Source of the DNA: Paenibacillus_V sp046244365
GTDB lineage: Bacteria; Bacillota; Bacilli; Paenibacillales; NBRC-103111
Direction: 5' to 3'
Length of the DNA stretch: 64,000 nucleotides
Assembly: GCF_046244365.1 (NCBI RefSeq)
Contig: NZ_CP176395.1
Coordinates: 992,001 to 1,056,000, forward strand
Position numbers and translations under genes: made by a program. Every line of letters starts with the position of its first letter. Within the stretch, counting starts at the first letter, position 1. This document shows, piece after piece, positions 16,995 to 26,295 of the stretch. The notes beneath the pieces were generated by a model. The model did not search any database. It saw nothing but the letters and a program-made list of their open reading frames with translations, and was not told the DNA's origin.

Positions 16995-17924
16995 ATGAAA
17001 AAATGGATCGTTGCGGCCGGGTGTCTGCTTCTCCTGTTTGCGGCAAGCGGACAATCCGTAAGAAATAGCGTCGTACACGCTTTTCAGCGGGTTGCCGGAT
17101 CGGCAAACGGCGGCGGATCCTTGGACGCGCAGGATATAACCGGAGAAAGCGCCGTATTGATGGACGGGAAAACCGGGGAATTGTTATTCGCCAAAAAGGA
17201 AAGTCAGCGCATGTATCCCGCCAGCACGACGAAAATCGTTACTGCCCTGATCGCGCTGGAAAAAGGCAAGCCCGACGAGGAAGTAACCGTCGGCGCCGAG
17301 GTGCATCTGAAGGAAGCCGGCGAAAGCAAGGCGGGACTCAAGCAGGGTCAAACGGCGGCGCTGATCGATCTCGTCTACGCGATGATGCTGCCGTCCGGCA
17401 ACGACGCGGCAAGAGCGGTCGCCGTACACTTGTCGCGGAGGTTGAGCGGCAACGGCAAAATGAGCGAGGACGAGTGCATCCGCTATTTCGCCAAGCTGAT
17501 GAATGACCGGGCGAAGAAGGCAGGGGCGAAGGATACGAATTTCGTGAATCCGCACGGTCTGCACGACGACCGCCATGTGACGACAGCGCGCGATTTGGCG
17601 CTGATCGCCAAAGAGGCGATGAACAACGAGCGGTTCCGAACGGTCGTGCAATCGGCCGCCTATCCGGCCACGGTTTCCACCCGGGGCCAAGGAACCGTCA
17701 AGCTGGCGCTTGCCAATACGAATAAGCTGCTGCAGAAGGAGACGCCGTATTTTTATGCCGCTGCGAGCGGAATCAAAACGGGCTTTACGGATCAGGCCGG
17801 CTACTGCCTCGTCTCTTCTGCGGTCAAGGGAAATACCGAAGTGATCGCGGTCGTGCTGCACTCGACGGCGGAGGACGTTTGGCGCGATTCCAGACTGCTG
17901 CTGGAGAACGGAGGAAGGAAATGA
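16995..17924 (+). CDS. D-alanyl-D-alanine carboxypeptidase (PBP5/DacF family)
   Basis: This 309-residue secreted serine peptidase removes the terminal D-Ala of peptidoglycan pentapeptides. The ATG at 16995 gives a signal peptide (MKKWIVAAGCLLLLFAASG); AGAGG lies about 10 nt upstream. All three active-site motifs of the S11 family are present: Ser77-x-x-Lys80 (ASTTK), Ser134-Gly-Asn136 (PSGND), and Lys261-Thr-Gly263 (IKTGF). The protein ends soon after the catalytic domain and lacks the C-terminal beta domain and amphipathic anchor of PBP5, so it resembles the shorter sporulation-type DacF/DacB enzymes. Its stop overlaps the next start (ATGA). Location beside a ger operon suggests a sporulation role, but that is inference. 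Confidence 0.92.
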   Translation: MKKWIVAAGCLLLLFAASGQSVRNSVVHAFQRVAGSANGGGSLDAQDITGESAVLMDGKTGELLFAKKESQRMYPASTTKIVTALIALEKGKPDEEVTVGAEVHLKEAGESKAGLKQGQTAALIDLVYAMMLPSGNDAARAVAVHLSRRLSGNGKMSEDECIRYFAKLMNDRAKKAGAKDTNFVNPHGLHDDRHVTTARDLALIAKEAMNNERFRTVVQSAAYPATVSTRGQGTVKLALANTNKLLQKETPYFYAAASGIKTGFTDQAGYCLVSSAVKGNTEVIAVVLHSTAEDVWRDSRLLLENGGRK

Positions 17925-18238
17925 AACGTTGGGAGAAAGCTGCAGATCGTAACGACCGCAAGCGGGAGCATACCGATCGGATTTCGGATTCGTCCGCGAG
18001 GGTGAGCGTGCTTAAGGACTACGAATGCTTTTGCTACAGAGTCGCGTTTTATTTGCTGATGGAAGAAGCGGAGGCGATCGTGGCGTCGCGCAAGGCGCTT
18101 GCGGAGCTGCTGCGCGACGACACTTTCTTTGAAGAGACGGAAGCGGTGCGGCGCCATAAAGTGAAACGGGCCGCAACGATACATGCGCTGAGCGTCAAGC
18201 GCGGGGTACTGCAGCAGCGGGCGGGATTTGCCGGATAA
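17921..18238 (+). CDS. conserved-looking small protein of unknown function
   Basis: This is a 105-residue protein whose ATG overlaps the carboxypeptidase stop by four bases. A very strong GGAGGAAGGAA site precedes it, so translation is coupled. The first 30 residues are highly charged. The rest is predicted to be helical, with the stretch YECFCYRVAFYLLMEEAEAIVASRKAL followed by basic residues (RRHKVKRAA). This stretch weakly resembles region 2 of extracytoplasmic sigma factors, but no region 4 exists, so it cannot be a working sigma factor alone. No signal peptide is seen. Function unknown; a possible partner of the carboxypeptidase or of the ABC exporter that follows 56 bp later. Confidence 0.7.
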   Translation: MKRWEKAADRNDRKREHTDRISDSSARVSVLKDYECFCYRVAFYLLMEEAEAIVASRKALAELLRDDTFFEETEAVRRHKVKRAATIHALSVKRGVLQQRAGFAG

Positions 18239-18294
18239 CGGAACGCCGAACCGTCAATTGCGACTATATAGAAGTAGAGAGTGGAGGAAGCAAA

Positions 18295-19044
18295 ATGATC
18301 GAAGTGAACGCAATCAGCCATCAATTTGCAATCGGCAAGAAAGGGAAGGAACGCGTCATTCCCGTTCTTCATCATATCGACATGCGCGTGGAGCAGGGCG
18401 AGGTCGTGGCGATCGTCGGACGAAGCGGCTCCGGGAAGTCGACGCTGCTCAATCTGGTTTCCGGATATATTCGGCCGACTTCGGGAGAAATCCGGGTCAT
18501 GGGCAGGAACGTAACGAAGCTGAGCGAAGGAGAATGGGCGGACTTCCGGCTTGCCCACTTCGGGTTCATGTTTCAAAGCTTTCAGCTCATCCCGAGCATG
18601 ACGGCCTTCGAGAATGTCGAGCTGCCGCTCGTACTGAAGGGGATTGGCCTCGAGCAGCGTAAAAAGAAGGTAAACGAGCTGCTGGACCGGGTCGGGCTGT
18701 CGGAGTGCGCCGGCCATTACCCGGGCGAGCTGTCCGGCGGTCAGCAGCAGCGGGTTTCGGTCGCCAGGGCGCTTGTTCTGAATCCGCCGATCGTGCTCGC
18801 GGACGAGCCGACAGGCAGTTTGGACAGCGAGAACGAGCGGCAATTGCTCGCCTTGATCGGTGAGCTGAACAGGGAGCAGGGGACGACCTTTCTTATTATT
18901 ACCCATGACGATCAGGTCGCTGCCGTCGCGCATCGTACGGTGAAGCTTCAGGACGGGCGGCTTGTCCGCAGGCTGGATGGAAACGGTCACGTAGAAGCTC
19001 TGCCGGACGATCTCGGCAGCGTAATTCCGCTTGTAAGGTCATAA
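18295..19044 (+). CDS. ABC exporter ATP-binding protein (MacB/LolD type)
   Basis: This is a 249-residue ATPase starting at the ATG at 18295, behind a GGAGG site. The Walker A motif is GRSGSGKST with Lys48, the signature is LSGGQQQR from Leu146, and Walker B is VLADEPTGSLD with Asp170-Glu171. LNLVSGYIRPTSGEI and the overall length are typical of the MacB/LolD/FtsE group, which couples to FtsX-like permeases for export of peptides or lipoproteins or for mechanotransmission. The partner permease follows after 26 bp, so this is a two-gene transporter. Peptide antibiotic or cell-wall stress export is a common role in Firmicutes; the substrate is unknown here. Confidence 0.93.
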   Translation: MIEVNAISHQFAIGKKGKERVIPVLHHIDMRVEQGEVVAIVGRSGSGKSTLLNLVSGYIRPTSGEIRVMGRNVTKLSEGEWADFRLAHFGFMFQSFQLIPSMTAFENVELPLVLKGIGLEQRKKKVNELLDRVGLSECAGHYPGELSGGQQQRVSVARALVLNPPIVLADEPTGSLDSENERQLLALIGELNREQGTTFLIITHDDQVAAVAHRTVKLQDGRLVRRLDGNGHVEALPDDLGSVIPLVRS

Positions 19045-19070
19045 GCTAGGCAGGAAAAGGAGAAAAAACG

Positions 19071-20438
19071 ATGAAATTTTCGGATCAGGTCCGGTTCGTC
19101 CGGCAAAATATGAAAAAGAACAAATCGCGTCTGTTCATGACCGTTCTCGCAACCGCAATGGGGTGCGCGTTTCTGATCGTGCTGGCTTCCGTCGGCTTCG
19201 GACTGCAGAAGAGCATCGTCGATAAAATGGTCGGCGACCGGCTTGTAACGGCTATAGAAGTTTGGGGCAAAGAAACCGGCGGTAAAATGGAGAACGCCAT
19301 AAACGGCGACGATCTTCAATATTTACGCTCGGTGGAGCATGTCAAAGCGGTAACGTACCGCAATTTCCTGAAGCAAGGATTGAATAAAACGGTTGACGGT
19401 ACTGCAGTCGCTGGAGGAGGCACGGTCGCCGTCGACTTTGAGGCCGAGGGGAAGGCCGGCTTCGGACTGAGCGAGGGCAGGCTGCCGCAAGGGGAGGATG
19501 AAGTCGTGATCGGCTACAACATCCGGGAGAAGGAACCGGAGCCTTCCGCTGCCGGCCAAGTCAGTGCGGAGTCCGCGCCAAGCAAGCCTGCAGCCGTTCC
19601 GGCGAAGGAATGGATCGGCAAGAAGATGCAGTTGGAGGTCCGGCAGTTCGTGAACGGCGCAGAACAGAAAACGCCGATGACCGTTACGATCGTCGGCGTA
19701 ACGGGGGAACCGACGCGCGAATGGAAAAAGGATAATAATGTGTATATCGGGGAGCAGCTGCTTCAGAAGATCGAAGCGATAACCGGGACTCAGCTCGGGG
19801 AGATGCGCCAGCCGAACGCGCCTAAGGACATGCCGGCGGAGGATCAGCCGAAAGCGGTGAACGAGCCTCGTCAATATAGCCAGGTGCAGATCATTGCCGA
19901 CAATGCCCAGAATGTAAAAGGCATCGGCGAGCAGATCCGGGAGAAGGGGTACTTAAATCATTCGATCGCGAGCGAGTTGAAGCAGGTCAATATGGTCTTC
20001 CTGATTATGAAGATCGGCCTCGTCTTTGTCGGCACGATCGCCGTTCTGATCGCATCGATCGGTATTTTCAATACGATGACGATGGCGGTGACCGAGCGTG
20101 CTCAAGATATCGGCATCATGAAGGCGATCGGCGCGCATCCGTCGGCGATCCGCCGCATTTTTCTCTTGGAGAGCGGCTTGATCGGCGTCTTCGGAGCCAT
20201 CATCGGGATCGTCGTCTCGTACGTGCTGTCGGTCGCGGTGAACGCCGCGCTGCCGGTTTTGATCCAATCGTTCCTGGACGAGAAGGTACCGAGCGATTTC
20301 CGCTTCTCGCTTATTCCGCCGTTACTCGCAGTGCTGGCCGCCGTCATTTCGCTGGGCGTCGCCATTTTGTCCGGCTCCCGTCCGGCGAAGCGGGCGACCA
20401 AGGTCGACGTGCTGCGTGCGCTGCGGCGGGACGTATAG
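19071..20438 (+). CDS. ABC exporter permease (MacB/FtsX family)
   Basis: This 455-residue permease has AAAAGGAG upstream of the ATG at 19071. Topology is classic: one helix near residues 20-42 (FMTVLATAMGCAFLIVLASVG), a large extracellular MacB_PCD domain (about 43-300), then three helices at about 305-330, 355-385 and 415-440. The FtsX core carries TMTMAVTERAQDIGIMKAIGA and the final PAKRATKVDVLRALR. The external domain contains a proline/alanine-rich loop (around SAAGQVSAESAPSKPAAVPA), longer than usual. It forms the membrane part of the exporter with the ATPase encoded just upstream. A terminator follows directly. Confidence 0.92.
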   Translation: MKFSDQVRFVRQNMKKNKSRLFMTVLATAMGCAFLIVLASVGFGLQKSIVDKMVGDRLVTAIEVWGKETGGKMENAINGDDLQYLRSVEHVKAVTYRNFLKQGLNKTVDGTAVAGGGTVAVDFEAEGKAGFGLSEGRLPQGEDEVVIGYNIREKEPEPSAAGQVSAESAPSKPAAVPAKEWIGKKMQLEVRQFVNGAEQKTPMTVTIVGVTGEPTREWKKDNNVYIGEQLLQKIEAITGTQLGEMRQPNAPKDMPAEDQPKAVNEPRQYSQVQIIADNAQNVKGIGEQIREKGYLNHSIASELKQVNMVFLIMKIGLVFVGTIAVLIASIGIFNTMTMAVTERAQDIGIMKAIGAHPSAIRRIFLLESGLIGVFGAIIGIVVSYVLSVAVNAALPVLIQSFLDEKVPSDFRFSLIPPLLAVLAAVISLGVAILSGSRPAKRATKVDVLRALRRDV

Positions 20439-20455
20439 AACGTGCTCGATAAACA

Positions 20456-20493
20456 AGCATTTCCGGCGGAAGCTGCCGGAGATGCTTTTTTTT
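20456..20493 (+). terminator. intrinsic terminator of the ABC exporter operon
   Basis: AGCATTTCCGGC pairs with GCCGGAGATGCT, a long stem, followed by eight T. Confidence 0.9.
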
Positions 20494-20783
20494 GGGGCAT
20501 CGGAATAAGCAGCCGGCAATATTGGCAACGGAGGGAGTGTTGTAGATTCGGTAATGGGATGGATGATTCGCCAAGTCTCAATCGTTTGGACGATTTAATA
20601 AAGGAAATGGATTTAATGGTAAAGAAGACTCGAGCGGATTGAAATACAATATTCTCATAACAGGGACCAAATGCGATTGTGCCAGGCGGCAATCCGGTAT
20701 TTGACGACAGTGGGGCGATCATCGCATTACGCACGACACATGTGGAATGAAGGATAACTTGATCCGATCCGGGAGGGATAGTC
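20494..20783 (+). other. intergenic stretch without a convincing gene
   Basis: This 290-bp gap should contain the promoter of the oxidoreductase pair. A 27-codon frame from 20559 to 20642 (MDDSPSLNRLDDLIKEM...) has no well-spaced ribosome site; it may be a tiny gene or chance. No terminator or clear -35/-10 pair was found. Confidence 0.4.
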
Positions 20784-21803
20784 ATGTCAAAGCTGAGATT
20801 TATCGTCGCAGGTACGGGCTGGGTGGCGGGGGAGTATTTAAAAGCGATTCATGCCCGCGAGGATGCGGAAGTATACGGAATCGTGAGCCAAAATACGGAG
20901 CATGCGAAGAAGAGGCTGGCCGAATTGTCCATCGATGCACGCATCTTCAGCCGTTTCGAGGATGCGGTGCAGGACGCGAATGCCGATGCCGTCGTGTTGT
21001 GCTCTACGCCGGACATCCGGGCCGAGCAGACGGTGCTGGCTGCGCGTCACGGCAAGCATATCGTGCTTGAGAAGCCGATGGCTTTGGACCGGAAATCGCT
21101 ATGGACGATGGCCGATGCGATCGAGGCCAGCCAAGTGCAAACCGTCGTAGGCTTCGTCCTGCGCTGGAATCCGTCGTTCAAGAATACGAAAGCGCTTATC
21201 GAAGACGATGCGATCGGCCGCGTGTTCATGGCACAGATCGATTATTGGCACCATGTCGGTCCGCAGTATCCGCAGTACCGTTGGAGCAAGACCAAAGCGC
21301 TGGGCGGCAGCAGCATGCTGTCCGCAGGCTGCCATGCGGTCGACGCCGTCCGGTATTTCGCCGGCGATATCGAAGAAGTGACCGCGTACGGCTGCCGTAC
21401 GTGGGCCGATTCCGACTACGAGTTCGATCCGAACGCCATCGCCATATTCAAGCTCGCAAACGGCGGTATCGGCAAGGTTTCCTCCTCCCTGGAGTGTAAA
21501 ACGACATACAAGTTCAACGTACATCTGCTCGGCGAAAAAGGCGCGATACTAAACAACCAGTTGTACAGCCACAAGCTGCCGGGACAGACGGACTATGCGA
21601 CGATTCCGACCATTTTGCCGGACAGCGGGGACGTTTCTCATCATCCTTTTGTCGAGGAAATCGATGATTTCGTGCAGGCGGTCCGTCATAAGACGAAGAC
21701 GCGCTGCGATTTCTTCGATGCTCTGCAATCCATGGAAACGAGTTATGCCATTGACGAGTCGATTGCAAGCGGCAAAAGCGTCAAGGTTCCGCGTACAAAA
21801 TAA
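20784..21803 (+). CDS. Gfo/Idh/MocA family NAD(P)-dependent oxidoreductase (first of pair)
   Basis: This 339-residue enzyme has GGGAGGG before the ATG at 20784. The N-terminal Rossmann fold (about 1-125) starts LRFIVAGTGWVAGEYLKAIH and includes the family motif VLEKPMALD, whose Lys is catalytic. The C-terminal alpha/beta domain holds SAGCHAVDAVRYFAGDIEEV; the His is part of the usual active-site set. Members oxidise or reduce hydroxyls of sugars, inositols or related polyols. The pair with a second, distinct family member 33 bp downstream suggests a two-step oxidation/epimerisation of a carbohydrate, or a heteromeric use. No transporter or kinase in the same operon reveals the substrate. Confidence 0.92.
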   Translation: MSKLRFIVAGTGWVAGEYLKAIHAREDAEVYGIVSQNTEHAKKRLAELSIDARIFSRFEDAVQDANADAVVLCSTPDIRAEQTVLAARHGKHIVLEKPMALDRKSLWTMADAIEASQVQTVVGFVLRWNPSFKNTKALIEDDAIGRVFMAQIDYWHHVGPQYPQYRWSKTKALGGSSMLSAGCHAVDAVRYFAGDIEEVTAYGCRTWADSDYEFDPNAIAIFKLANGGIGKVSSSLECKTTYKFNVHLLGEKGAILNNQLYSHKLPGQTDYATIPTILPDSGDVSHHPFVEEIDDFVQAVRHKTKTRCDFFDALQSMETSYAIDESIASGKSVKVPRTK

Positions 21804-21836
21804 TAGAAACAAGGCCGAAAGGACTGGCGATAGAAC

Positions 21837-22808
21837 ATGAGTATCAAAATCGGATTTATCGGAGTCGGCGGAATCGCGCTGGCTCATATCAAAGGATTGC
21901 AGCAGATTGACGGCGCCGAGATCGTGTGCGTTTACGACGTGAACCGGGAGCAGGCAGCCAAAGTGGCCGAAAGCACGGGAGCTGCGGTAATGGACAGCGC
22001 GGATCAAGTGCTGGACCCGGCCCGGATCGATGCCGTATACCTTTGTACGCCGCAATTTGCCAGAGGAGACCTCGATGAAACCGCTGCGCGCCGGGGCATT
22101 CATCTGTTTGTGGAGAAGCCGCTGGGGCTCGATGCGGAGGAAGTTAAGCGGAAGGCGATCGCGATAGGCGATTCCGGCGTGATCCACTCCGTCGGCTATT
22201 GTCTGCGCTACCTCGATACGGTTCAGGAAGCGAAAGCGTACTTGGCGGACCGGCAGGCGCATCTGATTCAAGCCTTTCGTTTTGGCGGCTCCCATCCTGC
22301 CAAATGGTGGCATCGGTTGGATATGTCGGGCGGGCATCTGGTCGATGCCGTCACACATCAGGTGGACATGATCCGGTTTATGGCCGGGGAATTCCGCGAG
22401 GTTCATGCCAACTTCGGACGCCTTTCCTTTGACCGGGTAAATCCCGAAGGAACGATTTACGATGCAGGCGCCATTTCGTTCACGATGGAGCAGGGAACGA
22501 TCGGCAGCATAACCGAATCGTGCCTGTCCGCTTATCATTCCGCTTCGGATATTAAATTTTTCGGGCAAGATTTTTTTGTCCATCTAAGCGGCAACGGGGC
22601 AACGCTCACGATCGTCGACGACAAGCAAAATGTGACGAAGGTATCGAAGATGGACGCTTATTACGAGCAGAGCAAAGCCTTTATCGAAGCGGTGAAAACG
22701 GGCTCCCGTACGCCGATACTGAGCAATTATCAAGACGGGCTGAAGACCCTGGCTTTTACGCTCGCAGCCAATCGCTCGTCCGAAGAGAGCAAGCCCGTCT
22801 TCGTGTAG
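21837..22808 (+). CDS. Gfo/Idh/MocA family NAD(P)-dependent oxidoreductase (second of pair)
   Basis: This 323-residue paralogue starts at the ATG at 21837. AAAGGA lies about 14 nt ahead, a less ideal spacing, which fits coupling to the upstream gene. The Rossmann motif is IGFIGVGGIALAHIKGL and the catalytic motif FVEKPLGLD. The C-terminal domain carries HRLDMSGGHLVDAVTHQVDMIRF with the conserved Asp/His. Overall identity to its neighbour looks modest, so the two likely have different substrates rather than being a recent duplication. It is probably cotranscribed with the first gene; the Sir2 gene 138 bp downstream has its own ribosome site and may be separate. Confidence 0.92.
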   Translation: MSIKIGFIGVGGIALAHIKGLQQIDGAEIVCVYDVNREQAAKVAESTGAAVMDSADQVLDPARIDAVYLCTPQFARGDLDETAARRGIHLFVEKPLGLDAEEVKRKAIAIGDSGVIHSVGYCLRYLDTVQEAKAYLADRQAHLIQAFRFGGSHPAKWWHRLDMSGGHLVDAVTHQVDMIRFMAGEFREVHANFGRLSFDRVNPEGTIYDAGAISFTMEQGTIGSITESCLSAYHSASDIKFFGQDFFVHLSGNGATLTIVDDKQNVTKVSKMDAYYEQSKAFIEAVKTGSRTPILSNYQDGLKTLAFTLAANRSSEESKPVFV

Positions 22809-22946
22809 CGCGCTCAGCTTTCGATCCCGTCCTCCATGGCGGCAAGGAAATCGTGAGGCAATCGCGAATAAGTAGAACGTCCGATCATTCCGGGCGTTAC
22901 GTTAAACGCAATCTCGCGCGGTTCGCCGAAGGAGGAGTACAAAGCC

Positions 22947-23675
22947 ATGTCGTTCGAAGAGGTGAAACGGATCGCAGCGTCGAGCCGGAACATCGTCTTT
23001 TTTGGAGGAGCGGGGACGTCCACGGAAAGCGGCATCCCTGATTTTAGATCGGAGGCCGGTCTTTACCGGACGCGGACGAAGCAGGCTTATCCGCCTGAAG
23101 TGATGCTGAGCCGCAGTTTTTTTACCGCGCATACGGAAGACTTTTACGATTTTTACCGCACGAAAATGATCTATCCGGACGCGAAGCCGAATGCGGCTCA
23201 TCTCGCGCTGGCGGATATGGAACGGGCAGGCAGGCTGCGCGCGGTCATTACGCAAAATATCGACGGCCTGCATCAGCAGGCAGGCAGCCGAAGCGTGCTC
23301 GAGCTGCATGGCTCGGTGCACCGGAACCATTGCATGATATGCGCCAAGTTTTTCGGACTTGGGCATATTCTCGAGAGTGTTGACGCGGTCCCGCTTTGCG
23401 ACGAATGCGGCGGAGTCGTCAAACCCGATGTCGTGCTCTACGAAGAAATGCTCGACGTGGACGTGCTTCAGAAAGCGGTCGCTGCCATCGCGGAAGCGGA
23501 CGTGCTTATCGTCGGAGGGACGTCGCTCACAGTCAACCCTGCCGCAGGGCTGGTTAGGCAATACCGGGGAGATAAGCTGATCCTGATCAACAAAGCATCC
23601 ACGCCGTACGATAGAAGCGCGCGTTTCCTCATTAACGATAGTATAGGAAAAGTAATGATGGCGCTTACCCAATAA
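22947..23675 (+). CDS. NAD-dependent protein deacylase (Sir2 family)
   Basis: This is a 242-residue sirtuin with AAGGAGG ahead of the ATG at 22947. The NAD-binding loop GAGTSTESGIPDFR spans residues 21-34. TQNIDGLHQQAG is the conserved NID segment, and catalytic His121 sits in LELHGSV. The zinc site is complete: Cys129-x2-Cys132 and Cys151-x2-Cys154. The bacterial CobB/SrtN group removes acetyl (or longer acyl) groups from lysines, often reactivating acyl-CoA synthetases. The residues that define desuccinylases (Tyr and Arg in the Y-x-x-R motif) are not evident, so deacetylation is the safer call. It stands alone before a bidirectional terminator. Confidence 0.93.
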   Translation: MSFEEVKRIAASSRNIVFFGGAGTSTESGIPDFRSEAGLYRTRTKQAYPPEVMLSRSFFTAHTEDFYDFYRTKMIYPDAKPNAAHLALADMERAGRLRAVITQNIDGLHQQAGSRSVLELHGSVHRNHCMICAKFFGLGHILESVDAVPLCDECGGVVKPDVVLYEEMLDVDVLQKAVAAIAEADVLIVGGTSLTVNPAAGLVRQYRGDKLILINKASTPYDRSARFLINDSIGKVMMALTQ

Positions 23676-23712
23676 GTTTGGAAGGTAACTATACGTAACT
23701 ATACCGCCGCAT

Positions 23713-23752
23713 AAAAAAGCATTTCCGATATTGAATCGGAAGTGCTTTTTTT
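23713..23752. terminator. bidirectional intrinsic terminator between convergent genes
   Basis: AAAAGCATTTCCGAT pairs with ATCGGAAGTGCTTTT, with A and T tails on both sides. It serves the Sir2 gene and the converging AraC gene. Confidence 0.9.
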
Positions 23753-23784
23753 GGCTAGTTTACGATAGACGAAAAGGGAGCGGC

Positions 23785-26058
23785 TCAGACCGACGGTTCG
23801 CACCGCTTTCTGCGATATTCGCCCGGTGGGTACCCCGTAAACTTTTTGAAGTTGCGGATGAAGGAGTTAACGCTGTGGTAGCCTACGCGCTGCGCAATCT
23901 CGTGCACCTTCAAATCCGTCGTCTCCAGCAGTTCGGCCGCTTTTTTCATCCGATAGCTCTGCACATAGTCGCTGAAGTTGATTCCCATTTTGTCTTTGAA
24001 GTAAGTGGAGAGGTAAGACGGCGATATTTTGAGCTGATCGGAGATGATGTCGAGCGAAATATCGTCTCCGTAACGATTGCCGATAAAGGTCAGCACATAG
24101 TCGCATATAGGGTCCGTTTGCTCCTTTTTGCCGCAATTTGCGGCGCAGGCCGCCGTCACGACATGCTCCACATACCGGTTGAACGATTCGCTCGTGAAAC
24201 AGTCTTCAGGCTTCTCCGCCGTTGCCGTCTCAAGAATGCGTTCCCGTTCGGCCGGGCTGAACGGTTTAAGCAGATGCTGGACGTAGCTTTTGACTGCTTG
24301 AACGGCATGCTGGAGCGGAACCCCTGCTTTGTCGAGCGCGGCAAGCATCCGTCTGCCTATTCTTAATAATTCATCTTTGTTTCCAGCCTCCAAATGAGTT
24401 TGCAGCGTTTGCAGCTCGCCCCTTTCCCATTCATCGGTCGCCTCTCCCGAAATAGACGTCGTATAAGGTATGAGCTGAACCTCCTCCCCCAATTTCCTTA
24501 GTTTCAAAAGCTTTACTAAACACTCATAGGTTTCGTTGAAAGCAGCCGGATCCGTTTGGCGCGGGCTGGCCGCAATCGTAACCAGACAGTAGCGCTGGTC
24601 CATATCGATTATTTTTTTCAGCTGATGCAATTGTACTTCGATCACCGCCGAATCGTTTTCTCCCGGAAAAAGGAGTGTAAGAATCAAATTCGGCTCGACT
24701 TGAAACGTCAAGGAGTCGTCGAACGATTGGGAAATATGCGTATGAATAAGCTCCCTTATTAAATATGAAGCTTTCTGTGCGTCAATGTCGATTTGCTTCA
24801 GATTGCCGACTCGTACGATTAAATGAAAGCCGATCAGAACAAACGGCTTCTCGACATCCATCCGCATGCCTATATCGCGCGTATGGGTGTGAATTTTTTT
24901 TAAGTGATTGATATACGCGTAATGTTTGAGCAGCGAGTTTTTCTCGCTCAAGTCCTGCCGGATGTCCCGGTTCGCTTCCGCGATATCTTTCAGCTTTCCG
25001 CTTATGAAATCGAATTCCTTGATGCGGCTGTCGGTCGGCATGGAAGCGTGATGCTGCTGGATGGATGCCAATATTTTACGAATCGGGTTGTTCAGACGGG
25101 ACGTGAAAAAGAACGACGCCGCCAGGCTAAGCGCGACGGACAACAGCAGGAAAGCGGCCAATATCCAGTTTAGCCTCGCAATTTTCGATTCGATATGCGC
25201 TGCTGGAATGATGCTGACATACGTAAAGCCGGTGTCTTCGCCTTTCTGAACGTAGTAGTAGTCGTTGCCTTGCTTCTTATAGCTTGTCTTCTGGCCCGAT
25301 GACAGCAAGGATGGCGGGAGGGAGACGGATGCCGGATCGGAAGCGAAAATGGTTTGTCCGTTAGCATCGAAAATAAACAGGCGTCCTTCTCGCGCCGGCT
25401 GATAGAAGGATGCGAACATGTTCGCGCTGTCCAGCAGCACGATCAACGAAAATTGCGGGTTGAACTGGTTTTTGACCAAGACGGGAATGAAGCGGCCTCT
25501 GCTGACTTGTTCGCCGAAGGAGCGCATGTAAAACTCGGCTTCCGGCAGCGGCTTAAAGCTGTAGGGCCGGGTGAATTCGCGAAGCCAATAATCATTCGTG
25601 TAGACGGCGTTTCCATAATAATTGACGAACATTTCATCGAACGAACGCGTTCCTTCTTTTTCAACGACGAGCGAGTTGCCGGACAGCAAATAAAAAATAT
25701 TATGGATCATTAAATATGATTCGGCCAATGTCACCTGAAGCTCGTTGCGCAGTTGGTAGAGCAGGCCGTAGTTGACCGGGCCGTCGGCCGAGCTGTTCAG
25801 CAGCTTCGCGCTTTCGTTCACGAATAAGCTCATCCCGAATTTTCGTACGGATTTCAGATGGTTCTCGTAATCGTTCACGGTCGTGTTCAAATTGGCCTGG
25901 CTCGTATTTACGATTTCACTCTGAACGTTATTGAGAAAAAAGGCGTTGGATAGAAAGTTGAATGAGACCAGCATGAGCACGATAACCATGAAGCTTGTCA
26001 TCAATTTAATAAACAAGGTGCCGTTCGTATGTCTTCTCCACGTTCGCCGAAGCTGCAC
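23785..26058 (-). CDS. membrane-anchored AraC-type sensor-regulator (YesS/YtdP-like)
   Basis: This 757-residue protein joins an external sensor to a DNA-binding domain. A membrane helix near residues 15-37 is followed by an extracellular Cache-like domain (about 40-290). A second helix at about 300-325 (WILAAFLLLSVALSLAASF) leads to a HAMP-like linker, a long cytoplasmic part, and two AraC HTH motifs at the C-terminus (about 660-755; ISPSYLSTYFKDKMGINFSDYV and HEIAQRVGYHSVNSFIRNFKKF). The GTG at 26058 is preferred because AAAAGGGG is correctly spaced; an ATG three codons earlier abuts that site. Regulators of this form usually control a divergent LplABC-type importer, exactly the arrangement here. 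Confidence 0.9.
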   Translation of the reverse strand: MQLRRTWRRHTNGTLFIKLMTSFMVIVLMLVSFNFLSNAFFLNNVQSEIVNTSQANLNTTVNDYENHLKSVRKFGMSLFVNESAKLLNSSADGPVNYGLLYQLRNELQVTLAESYLMIHNIFYLLSGNSLVVEKEGTRSFDEMFVNYYGNAVYTNDYWLREFTRPYSFKPLPEAEFYMRSFGEQVSRGRFIPVLVKNQFNPQFSLIVLLDSANMFASFYQPAREGRLFIFDANGQTIFASDPASVSLPPSLLSSGQKTSYKKQGNDYYYVQKGEDTGFTYVSIIPAAHIESKIARLNWILAAFLLLSVALSLAASFFFTSRLNNPIRKILASIQQHHASMPTDSRIKEFDFISGKLKDIAEANRDIRQDLSEKNSLLKHYAYINHLKKIHTHTRDIGMRMDVEKPFVLIGFHLIVRVGNLKQIDIDAQKASYLIRELIHTHISQSFDDSLTFQVEPNLILTLLFPGENDSAVIEVQLHQLKKIIDMDQRYCLVTIAASPRQTDPAAFNETYECLVKLLKLRKLGEEVQLIPYTTSISGEATDEWERGELQTLQTHLEAGNKDELLRIGRRMLAALDKAGVPLQHAVQAVKSYVQHLLKPFSPAERERILETATAEKPEDCFTSESFNRYVEHVVTAACAANCGKKEQTDPICDYVLTFIGNRYGDDISLDIISDQLKISPSYLSTYFKDKMGINFSDYVQSYRMKKAAELLETTDLKVHEIAQRVGYHSVNSFIRNFKKFTGYPPGEYRRKRCEPSV

Positions 26059-26295
26059 GGTGCTCATCCCCTTTTGTCTATTCTGGTGGCAATGGCGAGT
26101 ATACACATTAAAATAGCATATTTCGGGCGGTTTGCGCGCTAGCCGTTTTTGCGATAGTTATCCGATCTTTAGCTGTTTCGGTTTTCGGATAGCTTTATGG
26201 AATGCTGAGTATTGTGATGAGCGCTAAGGCGAGTAACATATGGACTACAAGACAAAGGATCGCAGCCCGATTCGAAGAGGAGACAGGGAAATCGT

